From Lysinibacillus irui (GTDB lineage Bacteria > Bacillota > Bacilli > Bacillales_A > Planococcaceae), in assembly GCF_028877475.1 (NCBI RefSeq), contig NZ_CP113527.1:2101501-2165500 (forward strand): a DNA stretch of 64,000 nucleotides. Direction: 5' to 3'. Numbering within the stretch: the stretch's first letter is position 1; every line of letters starts with the position of its first letter. Shown piece after piece: positions 52,112-62,484 of this stretch. The translations under genes and the position numbers were made by a program. The notes under the pieces were generated by a model. That model did not search any database and was not told where the DNA came from. It was given only the letters and a program-made list of their open reading frames with translations.

Positions 52112-52440
52112 TAAAGTAGGGGTAGATAGCTTCGGCAAAGTAGAGGATAGCATTGTAAAAGTGAAGGATAGCAGGGTCAAAGTAGCGGATAGCTCAGCCA
52201 AAGTGGAGGATAGCTCCCCGAAAGTAGCGGATAGCCTCTCCAAAGTAGCGGATAGCACCTCAAAAGTAGCGGATAGCCTTGCCAAAGTGAAGGATAGCTT
52301 CCCAAAAGTGGCGGATAGCACAGCCGAAGTAGAGGATAGCTCCCCCGAAAGTAGCGGATAACTCAGCCGAAATGAAGGATAAAGCTACCAAACTGAAGGG
52401 TAATGTCCCAAAAACAGAGGGATAACCCCTCAAAATGAAA
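52112..52440. repeat. Array D: about fifteen 21-bp units with 15 conserved and 6 variable bases
   Basis: The unit is AAAGTRGMGGATAGC followed by six bases that differ in every copy. Most copies are exactly 21 bp; one (near 52325-52346) is 22 bp and shifts the frame, and the last few decay. The core GTAGCGGATAGC matches GGAGCGGGTAGC of array C at 10 of 12 positions, in the same orientation. It starts about 50 bp after the csp terminator and ends about 50 bp before the next gene. An open frame of KVADS-type heptads is a by-product of the 21-bp period. Confidence 0.9.
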
Positions 52441-52492
52441 GAAAAACCCCACAAGTATTCAAGATAGCTTGTAAGATAGGAGGCAGATCAAT

Positions 52493-52978
52493 ATGGATAA
52501 CTTAGAGAAACTACCGGATGAGCAGGAGCAGCAAGATTTTTATCAGAAGCTACGTAAGAAATTAGTAGCTTTTCTTGGATCGAAAAAGGGAAAAAGTAAT
52601 AAGTTTACGCCGTATTTAATGTTTGTGCCTGATTTATTTCATTTATTAGTGAAGACATTAACGGATGCAGGGGTTGATAAAAAAAGCCGTACATTGATAG
52701 GGGCGTCCATTGCGTATTTTATATTGCCACTGGATTTGATGCCAGAAGGGTTGCTGGGCTTTGGTGGTTATTTAGATGATATTGTCTTAGCGACATTTGT
52801 GGTGAATACGATCATTAATAAATTGGGGCCAGATGTGGTGGAAAAGCATTGGACGGGTGATGACAAGCTGTTACATGTGCTGCAAAAAGTGGCGGAAGTC
52901 AGTGATGAGGTAGTGAGTAAAATTCCTGTTAAATCGCCCATTGCTCAGATTGTTAAGCAAGAGAGTAAAGATAAATAA
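52493..52978 (+). CDS. YkvA/DUF1232 family membrane protein
   Basis: 161 residues. The DUF1232 core is SRTLIGASIAYFILPLDLMPEGLLGFGGYLDD in order (about 67-98), with the typical I-x-PxDL-x-P motif and a short second helix (DIVLATFVVNTII). The N-terminus is charged (LEKLPDEQEQQDFYQKLRKK). GGAGGCAG precedes the ATG, about 50 bp after array D. Function unknown. Confidence 0.85.
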   Translation: MDNLEKLPDEQEQQDFYQKLRKKLVAFLGSKKGKSNKFTPYLMFVPDLFHLLVKTLTDAGVDKKSRTLIGASIAYFILPLDLMPEGLLGFGGYLDDIVLATFVVNTIINKLGPDVVEKHWTGDDKLLHVLQKVAEVSDEVVSKIPVKSPIAQIVKQESKDK

Positions 52979-53003
52979 TATTATTATGTAAACTAAATTC
53001 CGG

Positions 53004-53033
53004 AATGAACCTGTGTAAGCAGGTTCATTTTTT
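53004..53033. terminator. Intrinsic terminator
   Basis: AATGAACCTG and CAGGTTCATT form a 10-bp stem with a 6-base loop and T-run; it overlaps the end of the opposing protease gene (53025). Confidence 0.85.
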
Positions 53034-53846
53034 ATGTTGTTCCAGTACATGATGGAGCTGTTGAACTGGTACAAATAGGCCGACACGTCCAATAGGTTCA
53101 TATTTCATCGTTGCAAAGATAATGCCAATGACCTCGCCATATTGATCAATTACTGGGCTACCACTATTTCCACGATAAACAGGTGCTTGTAACATCACCA
53201 CTGGTTCTTGCCAATCCTCTAATTGGATTGGTTCGAGTAATGTCCCTTCATTGGCTATACCCGTGAAGGCAAGAGGGTTACCAATAAAATAGACATGTTC
53301 ATCAGGTGAAAACGGTGGATCTTCAGCAAGAGGAAGATAGGGGAGTTGCTCAGCTTGCACTTGTATTAAAGCTAAGTCGATAGCTGGATAGCTCTCAATT
53401 AATGTAGCTTCCATCAGTCCCTCATCTGGAAATACAACAGATAATGTCGTTGCATGTTCTACTACGTGAGCATTGGTGACAATTAGACCATCAGAAGAGA
53501 CGGCAAAACCTGTCCCTTTACTCGAGCCTGTCGAAATTTCAACGATAGCCTTTTTATACGTTTGGATATCTTCTTGTGCTGAGAGTCGTGTCGACACCTT
53601 CATAAATTCAATGGCAGGGATGGAGTAAATTTGAAAAATTAGCGCAAAAGTATTGAAAAACAGCATCAAAGCGATCCCCCATACGATCCAGCGTACGAAA
53701 GGTTTTTGTTTCTTGGGTTTCCTACCATGGAAGCGTTCTTCTCGTTCTTGTGCTAATGCTTTTTGCTGCTCCTCAAGTACGAGTTCAATAAATTCTTCTT
53801 CCGTCAATTCTTCTTCTTTCGTTGTTGCATTATGTATATCACTCAT
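53025..53846 (-). CDS. S1C trypsin-like serine protease, membrane anchored
   Basis: 273 residues. A charged cytoplasmic N-terminus (about 1-50, with FHGRKPKKQKPF) precedes one membrane helix (about 52-72). The HtrA-like protease domain has the triad: His in IVTNAHVVEH, Asp in AIDLALIQV, Ser in GNSGSPVI. There is no PDZ domain, so it is shorter than DegP/HtrA. It is probably an extracytoplasmic quality-control protease. The ribosome binding site is AGGGGGCC. Confidence 0.87.
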   Translation of the reverse strand: MSDIHNATTKEEELTEEEFIELVLEEQQKALAQEREERFHGRKPKKQKPFVRWIVWGIALMLFFNTFALIFQIYSIPAIEFMKVSTRLSAQEDIQTYKKAIVEISTGSSKGTGFAVSSDGLIVTNAHVVEHATTLSVVFPDEGLMEATLIESYPAIDLALIQVQAEQLPYLPLAEDPPFSPDEHVYFIGNPLAFTGIANEGTLLEPIQLEDWQEPVVMLQAPVYRGNSGSPVIDQYGEVIGIIFATMKYEPIGRVGLFVPVQQLHHVLEQHKK

Positions 53847-53864
53847 ATAAGGCCCCCTTAGCTA

Positions 53865-53895
53865 AAAAACAGACGCCCAAGCAGGACGCCTGTTA
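53865..53895 (-). terminator. Intrinsic terminator of the lipoprotein gene
   Basis: On the minus strand ACAGGCGTCC pairs with GGGCGTCTGT (with two G-T pairs), followed by TTTTTTAGC. It lies upstream of the protease gene, so the two are separate units. Confidence 0.65.
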
Positions 53896-53903
53896 ACAGC
53901 AAA

Positions 53904-54539
53904 TTACTCTATTTTTTGCAAGGTAGATGTCACAACAAACGGTTCTTCTTGATCGGTCTCCATCGTATCTTCTGAACGAATTAAGCCTATGCCATGCGCA
54001 AAATATTTGGTCGTCGTGACTTTATCATCGGTGCGTAATAGCTGGATGGCATTTTGATAGACTGTAGTGCCTGTATGAACTGTGGCAGTCGTTGATTGGA
54101 TGGTCCAGCCTTGAAAGCTTGTCCCCACTTTTAGGGGCTTTTGCAGAATTGTTTCTAGTACTGGGTAAGATGCAGCCTCTGTCGCACTTGGTAGGCTTGG
54201 CTCACTGTCAACAGGTTCACGATAGACTAGGTCAATACTTGAATCGGAAATGCGATAGATTTTTAAAAGAGTTACTCCACCATTATCCTCAATTTGTACA
54301 ATGTGTTGTGAATCGAGATAGGAAGTTTGCAGGGTATAGCTGGCAAATTCATTGCCTTCCCCTTGAAAATAGGCGGTTGAGCCATCAGGTGGAAAATAGG
54401 ATAGAAGTGATGTTTGATCTTGTTCTACAGGTTGCTTGTCCTCCACAGGCAATGGTGATTGTTCTGATTCTTTGTTGACTTCTTCACTACAACCGAAGAA
54501 TAAAAATGCAAGAGAAAGTACTAGGACATGATGTCTCAT
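53904..54539 (-). CDS. Hypothetical lipoprotein
   Basis: 211 residues from the ATG at 54539 (MRHHVLVLSLAFLFFGCSEE), which has AAAGGAG; a TTG two codons earlier is less likely. The lipobox is LFFGC. A Glu/Gln/Ser-rich linker follows, then a beta-rich domain with YFPPDGSTAYFQGEGNEFAS and TTKYFAHGIGLIRSE, typical of small extracytoplasmic domains of unknown role in Bacillales. Confidence 0.75.
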   Translation of the reverse strand: MRHHVLVLSLAFLFFGCSEEVNKESEQSPLPVEDKQPVEQDQTSLLSYFPPDGSTAYFQGEGNEFASYTLQTSYLDSQHIVQIEDNGGVTLLKIYRISDSSIDLVYREPVDSEPSLPSATEAASYPVLETILQKPLKVGTSFQGWTIQSTTATVHTGTTVYQNAIQLLRTDDKVTTTKYFAHGIGLIRSEDTMETDQEEPFVVTSTLQKIE

Positions 54540-54707
54540 AGGCAAACTCCTTTGCTATTTTCTTTCATTATACGTGAATGGGGACGGTTATACGAATGAA
54601 AAGAGATAACAACTTATAATATTATTATGTAAACAAAACAAGAAACTTGTAACAAGGGAGAAAATTAACTATGATAGAAATGAAGTTAAAAAATGGGGGG
54701 CACACAT

Positions 54708-55178
54708 ATGTATAGACATGTAGATGATTTTTTACAGGAATGGTCGAATGCATCTAATGGAACATTAAATGTGTTACAAGCTTTAACAGATGACAAATTA
54801 GATCAAAGTATTGTGGAGGGTCACAGTACACTTGGCTGGTTGGGCTGGCATTTAGTCGGTTCAGCAGGTTATTTTAGTTATCTAGCTGGCTTAAACGTGC
54901 CATCGATTCGTCAAGAAGATCCAGTACCAACAACAGCTGCTGAAATCGTAGCTGCTTATGAAAAGGTTGCAAACGGTGTAAGTGAGGCAGTCGCAAAGCT
55001 TTCAAATGAGGACTTACTAGAAGTTGTCACTGGTTTTAAAGCTCCAATGCCAAAAGGCGCTCTATTACGAGTATTAATCGATCATCAAACACATCATCGT
55101 GGACAAATGACAGTCTTATTGCGTCAAGCAGGTTTACCAGTTCCAGGTGTTATGGGACCAACAAAAGAAATGCAATAA
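54708..55178 (+). CDS. DinB family protein
   Basis: 156 residues from the ATG at 54708, with GGGGGG upstream; an ATG at 54693 in frame overlaps that site. The DinB four-helix bundle is shown by GWLGWHLVGSAGYFSYLAGL with the first His, and IDHQTHHRGQMTVLLRQAGL with the H-x3-H metal ligands. All three expected His are present, unlike the broken copy at 15872-16332. Its function is unknown; it may be a thiol-dependent transferase. Confidence 0.85.
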   Translation: MYRHVDDFLQEWSNASNGTLNVLQALTDDKLDQSIVEGHSTLGWLGWHLVGSAGYFSYLAGLNVPSIRQEDPVPTTAAEIVAAYEKVANGVSEAVAKLSNEDLLEVVTGFKAPMPKGALLRVLIDHQTHHRGQMTVLLRQAGLPVPGVMGPTKEMQ

Positions 55179-55184
55179 GCAATG

Positions 55185-55221
55185 ATGCAGCAGATAAGTA
55201 AATAATCTGCTGCATTTTTTT
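55185..55221 (+). terminator. Intrinsic terminator after DinB gene
   Basis: ATGCAGCAGAT and ATCTGCTGCAT form a perfect 11-bp stem followed by TTTTTTT. Confidence 0.88.
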
Positions 55222-55223
55222 AT

Positions 55224-55252
55224 TTGACACTTACCTACTAGTAAGTTAGTAT
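55224..55252 (+). promoter_or_regulatory. Promoter with TetR-type operator in the spacer
   Basis: TTGACA (55224-55229) and TAGTAT (55247-55252) are 17 bp apart. ACTTAC-N6-GTAAGT (55229-55246) fills the spacer with an 18-bp palindrome. The TetR start codon is seven bases past the -10 box, so the message should have no leader and be autoregulated. Confidence 0.7.
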
Positions 55253-55258
55253 AAAGCC

Positions 55259-55822
55259 ATGACAAATAGAAAATCACAAATAATTGAATTAACATTAAAG
55301 AATATTCAAGAAAAAGGTTTCACATCATTTAGTTATGATCATTTAGCAAAAGAGCTAGGCGTTACAAAGGCAAGTATTCACTATCATTTTGAAAAGAAAG
55401 GGGATTTAGGTGTTGCTGTTTGCGAAAGAATTCAGCATGGTTTAGAGGGGGCATATACATTCATTAAAGAATCTTCTATGCCAGCTGTGGAAAAGCCTTT
55501 CGCTTTTATTTTGCGACGTGTACAATTTCTTGAGCAAGATGGAGTTTGCCCGATTTCTGCTCTACAGGCAGACTATCAAGAATTATCACCATCTATGCAA
55601 GAAAAGATTCAAGAGCTTAGTCAAATGGAAATCGATGTCTTTGTAGTGTTATTGAAAGAGGCAAAACAACATGGTGCACTGAAATCGACAAATGAGGAGG
55701 ATTTAGCGTCATTGGCTATGCTACTCATTTCCAGTACAAAAGGTGCTTTACAATATAAACGTGTTTTAGGTGAAGATTTCTTTCAGAAAACGCTGGAGCA
55801 ATTAAAGGAACTATTAAAGTAA
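55259..55822 (+). CDS. TetR/AcrR family transcriptional regulator
   Basis: 187 residues starting at the ATG at 55259 with no ribosome binding site. The N-terminal helix-turn-helix is IIELTLKNIQEKGFTSFSYDHLAKELGVTKASIHYHFEKKGDLG in order (about 8-51). The C-terminal ligand domain has one Cys in GVCPISALQADYQ, like the AcuR/YxaF-type TetR_C group. It shares its promoter with the fabF-like gene 20 bp downstream, so the repressor may respond to an acyl compound or an electrophile. Confidence 0.88.
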   Translation: MTNRKSQIIELTLKNIQEKGFTSFSYDHLAKELGVTKASIHYHFEKKGDLGVAVCERIQHGLEGAYTFIKESSMPAVEKPFAFILRRVQFLEQDGVCPISALQADYQELSPSMQEKIQELSQMEIDVFVVLLKEAKQHGALKSTNEEDLASLAMLLISSTKGALQYKRVLGEDFFQKTLEQLKELLK

Positions 55823-55841
55823 ATGAAAAGGAGCGATGTCC

Positions 55842-57077
55842 ATGGTACGTAGAGTCGTAGTCACAGGATATGGGGTGGTCTCCCCTTTAGGTAACACAGT
55901 ATCAGCCTTATGGGAAAACATTAAAGAAGGAAAGTCAGGAATTGATAAAATTCATGCAGAGGAATTTAGCGGGATTAACACCCAAATTGCAGGTACCATC
56001 ACGGATTTTGATGCAGCGCAATATATGGATAAAAAAGAACTGAGTAAGTATGATCGATTTGTTCAATATGCTATTGCCGCTTCACAGCAGGCTTTAGAGC
56101 AAGCAAATCTAAACATGGAACAGGTCGATAAGGAGCGACTAGGTGTATATATTGGCTCGGGTATTGGGGGCATAGATACCATTCTAGCGAATCATCAAGC
56201 GTTCATCGAAAACGGCCCAAGGAAGGTGTCACCATTTATGGTGCCGATGATGATTAGTAATATGGCTGCAGGGATACTAGCGATTAAAACAGGCTTTAAA
56301 GGGCCGAGCTTTTCACCTGTTTCAGCTTGTGCAACTGGAAACCAAGCCATTGGTGAAGCTTTTTTAGCTATTCGACATGGCTATGCTGATGGTATTTTGG
56401 CAGGTGGAGCAGAGGCACCCATTAATCCACTAAGCTTTGCAGGATTCTCACGTATGAAAGCTATGTCTACAAGAAATGAGGAGCCAACAAAAGCGAGTCG
56501 TCCATTTGATAGCGCACGAGATGGCTTTGTCATGTCAGAGGGGGCTGGAATCGTGTTCCTAGAGGAATATGAACATGCCAAACAAAGAGGTGCAACCATT
56601 CTTGGAGAGATAGTAGGCTATGGAGTTACGACAGATGCTTATCATATTACATCACCGGATTATACGGGAGCTGCCAATGCCATGAATTTAGCTTTAAAAA
56701 TGGGCGAAATTGATGTATCAGCTGTCGATTATATCAATGCACATGGTACTGGTACGCCAGAGGGTGATAAATCCGAAACAAAGGCGATTAAAAGTGTCTT
56801 TGGCAACGATGCCTATCAATTAAAAGTAAGCTCCACAAAATCGATGACTGGACATCTTTTTGGAGCAGCCGGCGGTATCGAGGCGATCATTACCTTAAAA
56901 AGTATCATGGAGAATATCATTCCACCTACAATCAATTATGACACGCCAGATCCCGAGTGTGATTTAAATTATGTGCCAAACGAGGCGCTTCATCAAACGG
57001 TCAACATTGCTTTAACCAATGGCTTTGGCTTTGGTGGTCATAATGCAGTACTAGCCTTTAAAAAGTTTGAGGAATAA
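55842..57077 (+). CDS. fabF: Beta-ketoacyl-ACP synthase II (FabF-like)
   Basis: 411 residues from the ATG at 55842, eight bases after AAAGGAG. The thiolase-fold catalytic triad is complete: Cys in SACATGNQAI, His in NAHGTGTPEGD and His in SMTGHLFGAAGG. It elongates acyl-ACP in fatty acid synthesis. The position behind a TetR regulator, apart from other fab genes, suggests a second KAS II with a special role. Confidence 0.93.
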   Translation: MVRRVVVTGYGVVSPLGNTVSALWENIKEGKSGIDKIHAEEFSGINTQIAGTITDFDAAQYMDKKELSKYDRFVQYAIAASQQALEQANLNMEQVDKERLGVYIGSGIGGIDTILANHQAFIENGPRKVSPFMVPMMISNMAAGILAIKTGFKGPSFSPVSACATGNQAIGEAFLAIRHGYADGILAGGAEAPINPLSFAGFSRMKAMSTRNEEPTKASRPFDSARDGFVMSEGAGIVFLEEYEHAKQRGATILGEIVGYGVTTDAYHITSPDYTGAANAMNLALKMGEIDVSAVDYINAHGTGTPEGDKSETKAIKSVFGNDAYQLKVSSTKSMTGHLFGAAGGIEAIITLKSIMENIIPPTINYDTPDPECDLNYVPNEALHQTVNIALTNGFGFGGHNAVLAFKKFEE

Positions 57078-57097
57078 AATAATAGAAAGAGGATGAC

Positions 57098-57140
57098 AAG
57101 GATGGTATGGAATTGGATGTTCATACCATCCTTTCTATTT
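57098..57140 (+). terminator. Intrinsic terminator after fabF
   Basis: AAGGATGGTATG and CATACCATCCTT form a perfect 12-bp stem with a 12-base loop, followed by TCTATTTT. Confidence 0.85.
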
Positions 57141-57185
57141 TAATGTATAATTATGGATGAACGGTTTCAGAGAAAGGGGTTTTAT

Positions 57186-57385
57186 ATGAAGTACGAACTA
57201 TATGGAGACCAACAAAGTAATATTACTATTCTTGCCATACCAGCATTAGGGGAACGAACAGAATTTTATCGTCCATTGGCCAAGCAAATGTTCAAATCGT
57301 TCGTAATGGTCATCACTATTTACCTTTAACCCATACGGAGGAAGTAACAAGTTTTCTACAAATTAATTTAGTAAGAAGTTTGTAA
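57186..57385 (+). pseudogene. Alpha/beta hydrolase with the middle deleted
   Basis: A good start (AAAGGGG before the ATG at 57186) opens MKYELYGDQQSNITILAIPA then LGERTEFYRPLAKQM, the N-terminus of an alpha/beta hydrolase. The frame then fails, but an adjacent frame gives QIVRNGHHYLPLTHTEEVTS followed by FLQINLVRSL, the C-terminus of such an enzyme with the catalytic-type His (GHHYLP). About 170 residues, including the nucleophile elbow, are absent, so this is an internal deletion. Confidence 0.75.
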
Positions 57386-57476
57386 TTATATAAGTTTTTC
57401 TTATGATGTATTAGCAGAAAAACAATATTCTTCTTATGACTGTTATGTGTTAAATTGAGGGAAAGGGGGTTGAAAG

Positions 57477-58220
57477 ATGAAAATTTTTGATGCACATTTT
57501 CATATTATCGATTTAAACTTTCCGATTAATGAAAATCAAGGATACACACCACCGAGCTACATAGTAAATGATTATCTAAAGGCAACTAGTCATTTACATA
57601 TAGGGGGAGGAGCCATTGTTTCAGGATCTTTCCAAGGTTTTGACCAAGCCTATCTAGTTAAAGCATTGACACAGCTAGGTCCCTCATTCTGTGGTGTGAC
57701 GCAATTACCGTATACTGTGACGGATGAAGAAATAGTAGATTTACATAACAATGGGGTAAGAGCATTACGCTTTAATATTAAACGAGGTGGCTCAGAGGAT
57801 GTATCTAAGCTAGATCGCTTTGCTAGAAGAGTGTATGATTTGGTAGGCTGGCATAGTGAATTGTATATCGATGCTAAATCGTTACCGGATATTGCTTCAA
57901 CCATTGAAGCATTACCCGCTATATCTATCGACCATTTAGGGCTATCGGAGGAAGGGCTTCCTCATTTAGTCAAGCTAGTGGATAAGGGCGTACGGGTGAA
58001 AGCGACTGGTTTTGGACGTGTGGAACTCGATGTCAAAAAAGCTTTACAAACTATTTATAACGTCAATCCAGATGCGCTTATGTTTGGGACAGATCTGCCA
58101 TCCACAAGAGCAAAACGTCCTTTTAATAATGCAGACATAGAATTGATTCAACAGCTTTTTGATGAACAGGCTGTTGCTAAAATTCTCTATCAGAATGCGA
58201 TGCAATGGTATTTCAAATAA
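57477..58220 (+). CDS. Amidohydrolase 2-family TIM-barrel metal-dependent hydrolase
   Basis: 247 residues. IFDAHFHI at the N-terminus gives the first metal His pair (D-x-H-x-H). Further barrel landmarks are RFNIKRGGSEDVSKL, LPAISIDHLGLSEEG with the third His, VRVKATGFGRVEL and ALMFGTDLPSTR with the catalytic Asp. The family (COG3618/COG2159 kind) includes lactonases and decarboxylases; the substrate is unknown. AAAGGGGGT precedes the ATG. Confidence 0.85.
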   Translation: MKIFDAHFHIIDLNFPINENQGYTPPSYIVNDYLKATSHLHIGGGAIVSGSFQGFDQAYLVKALTQLGPSFCGVTQLPYTVTDEEIVDLHNNGVRALRFNIKRGGSEDVSKLDRFARRVYDLVGWHSELYIDAKSLPDIASTIEALPAISIDHLGLSEEGLPHLVKLVDKGVRVKATGFGRVELDVKKALQTIYNVNPDALMFGTDLPSTRAKRPFNNADIELIQQLFDEQAVAKILYQNAMQWYFK

Positions 58221-58226
58221 ATAATA

Positions 58227-58262
58227 AAATCCTCTACCTAATGATCGGTAGAGGATTTTTTA
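58227..58262. terminator. Bidirectional terminator
   Basis: AAATCCTCTACC and GGTAGAGGATTT form a perfect 12-bp stem with T-run on the plus strand; it also lies just after the stop of the opposing ABC-F gene. Confidence 0.87.
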
Positions 58263-58268
58263 TAGAAA

Positions 58269-60509
<2,241 letters not shown>

Positions 60510-62393
60510 ATGGGTAAGGGCTTATTATGGACAGCCACTTGTGTAATAGTAGTTTTACTAGGGTTTGGAAGCTACTATTTTATTAAAGAAATAACAAACT
60601 CTATGGCATACAATAAATTAGTGGATGAGTATAAAAAGCCAGAACCAATAAACAATATAGAGGCAGACTATGATGTGATCGTTATTGGTGGAGAACCTGA
60701 GGGGGTAGCAGCTGCAGTAGCTGCGGCTCGCAATGGTGCGAAAACATTATTGGTAGAAAAACGACAAGAGCTTGGTGGTTTATTTACATACGGAATGCTG
60801 AATTTCCTCGATATCCCTCGTGATGGCCACAATAACTCGATCAGTAAAGGTATTTTCAAAGAGTGGCATGAGCTTGTCAAAGGGAATGACGCTTTTGGCA
60901 TTGTCGGTGCGAAGGCAGCCTTTAAAAAACTAATTGATGAAGAGCCAAATTTAACCTTATCAGTGCAAACCGAGGTATTGAAAGCGAATGTGAATCAACA
61001 GCAAGTAACCTCAGTCGAATTAAAAAATGCGTACGGTACATATGTTGTGACGGGGAAATCTTTTATAGATGCCACACAGGATGCTGATTTTGCTGCAATG
61101 TCGAATGTTCCTTTCTTTGTAGGTGGAGAGGATATTGGCATAAAGGATAAACGCATGGCTGTGACTTTAATGCTGCATTTAAAAAATGTAGATTGGGATG
61201 AAGTGAAAAAAGCAGCGAAGTCTGACGTATTTGGCGGAGCCAACTTAAATCATACGGTTATGTGGGGCTTCACAAAGCTACATGATGAATACAAGCCTAT
61301 ACAAGAGGGCACGAGATTAAGAGGGTTAAATTTAGCGCGCGTCGATGATGAATATTTTATTAATGCCTTACAAATCTTTGGCATTGATGGCTTGAATGAC
61401 AACTCCAAACAAGCGGCCATTGCGGCAGGTAAGAAAGAAACGTTACACATTCTCAAATATTTACAGGAAAATTTCCCTGGATTTGAAAAAGCGGAAATTG
61501 TCAGCTATCCAGAAGAGCTGTATGTGAGAGAAACAAGACATATTTGGGCCGAATATCAATTACCAATGGCAGATCTTTGGAAAAATAGTGATCAGTGGGA
61601 TAGTATTGGAATTGCTTCATACCCAGTGGATGTGCAAGCACAGACACCTCATGACTATGGCTACGTCATTGCTGCACCAAAGCAGTATGCCATTCCTTTC
61701 CGTTCATTAGTACCGAAGGATATTGATGGCTTGCTAGTGGTTGGACGCTCAGCCGGTTATTCGTCACTGGCAGCTGGTAGTGCGCGTATTGTGCCTACCG
61801 GAATGGTAACAGGTGAAGCGGCTGGTACTGCGGCTGCACTAGCTTTGAAAGAGAATATCAGCTTTAGAGACATGAGCAAGGATAAAAAGCTTATTGCCTC
61901 TTTAAGAAAGCAGCTCGAAAAACAGGGAGCTTATGTTGATTCATTTTCTGTTGAGTATCCGTATCAAGGAAAATGGTATGATGAAGCCATTCAAACACTC
62001 ATTAATTACGGTCTTGTAGTAGGTGGCTACGAAAATGATTTAAAAGTCGATAGTAAGGCAACAAAAATTAAGTTTGCTAAAATGCTAAAAGAGAGTATGC
62101 TCCGTGCTGGTGGAGAGAGTGCCACAGCTAAGAAGGATCAGCTCGAAATTGTCATTAATAAAGTTTATAATAATGGTGATGAAGCCATTATGAGAGATGA
62201 AATGGCACAATATTTGGCTGACGTTCTTTTAGGCAAATCCGATGCTACTAGCTGGGATACGTTGATTGAAAAAGGAATCGTCACGGAAAAAGTGGCGAAG
62301 AAAGTCAAAGAGAATAAGAATTTAAAATTAAAAGAGATGTACGCCATCATGGCCGATGTCATTCACTATGTAGAAAAAGAACGTTCCTCCTGA
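60510..62393 (+). CDS. Membrane-anchored FAD-dependent oxidoreductase with SLH-like tail
   Basis: 627 residues. An N-terminal helix (about 5-25) anchors or exports the protein. The FAD domain starts YDVIVIGGEPEGVAAAVAAA, a dinucleotide fold with one Gly replaced by Glu-Pro (usual GxGxxG), then LLVEKRQELGGLFTYGMLN, as in the FAD_oxidored family (COG0644-like). After SAGYSSLAAGSARIVPTGMV comes a C-terminal part (about 480-625) resembling SLH modules: WYDEAIQTLINYGLVVGGYE. It may be wall-bound. Substrate unknown. Confidence 0.82.
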   Translation: MGKGLLWTATCVIVVLLGFGSYYFIKEITNSMAYNKLVDEYKKPEPINNIEADYDVIVIGGEPEGVAAAVAAARNGAKTLLVEKRQELGGLFTYGMLNFLDIPRDGHNNSISKGIFKEWHELVKGNDAFGIVGAKAAFKKLIDEEPNLTLSVQTEVLKANVNQQQVTSVELKNAYGTYVVTGKSFIDATQDADFAAMSNVPFFVGGEDIGIKDKRMAVTLMLHLKNVDWDEVKKAAKSDVFGGANLNHTVMWGFTKLHDEYKPIQEGTRLRGLNLARVDDEYFINALQIFGIDGLNDNSKQAAIAAGKKETLHILKYLQENFPGFEKAEIVSYPEELYVRETRHIWAEYQLPMADLWKNSDQWDSIGIASYPVDVQAQTPHDYGYVIAAPKQYAIPFRSLVPKDIDGLLVVGRSAGYSSLAAGSARIVPTGMVTGEAAGTAAALALKENISFRDMSKDKKLIASLRKQLEKQGAYVDSFSVEYPYQGKWYDEAIQTLINYGLVVGGYENDLKVDSKATKIKFAKMLKESMLRAGGESATAKKDQLEIVINKVYNNGDEAIMRDEMAQYLADVLLGKSDATSWDTLIEKGIVTEKVAKKVKENKNLKLKEMYAIMADVIHYVEKERSS

Positions 62394-62408
62394 TGAGGAG
62401 CGTTTTTT
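62380..62408 (+). terminator. Intrinsic terminator overlapping the stop codon
   Basis: AACGTTCCTC and GAGGAGCGTT pair over 10 bp (one G-T), followed by TTTT; the stop codon TGA is in the loop. Confidence 0.75.
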
Positions 62409-62484
62409 CAAAAGGAAAATGAAAATCATATTGACGCCAACTAGAAAGTCCTGTAATATATGTCAAAATCATAAAAAAATTCGA

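Noticed and set aside
52161-52361. KVADS heptad-repeat ORF in array D
   Set aside because: It starts at a GTG without ribosome binding site, and a 22-bp unit shifts the frame; the heptads follow from the 21-bp period.
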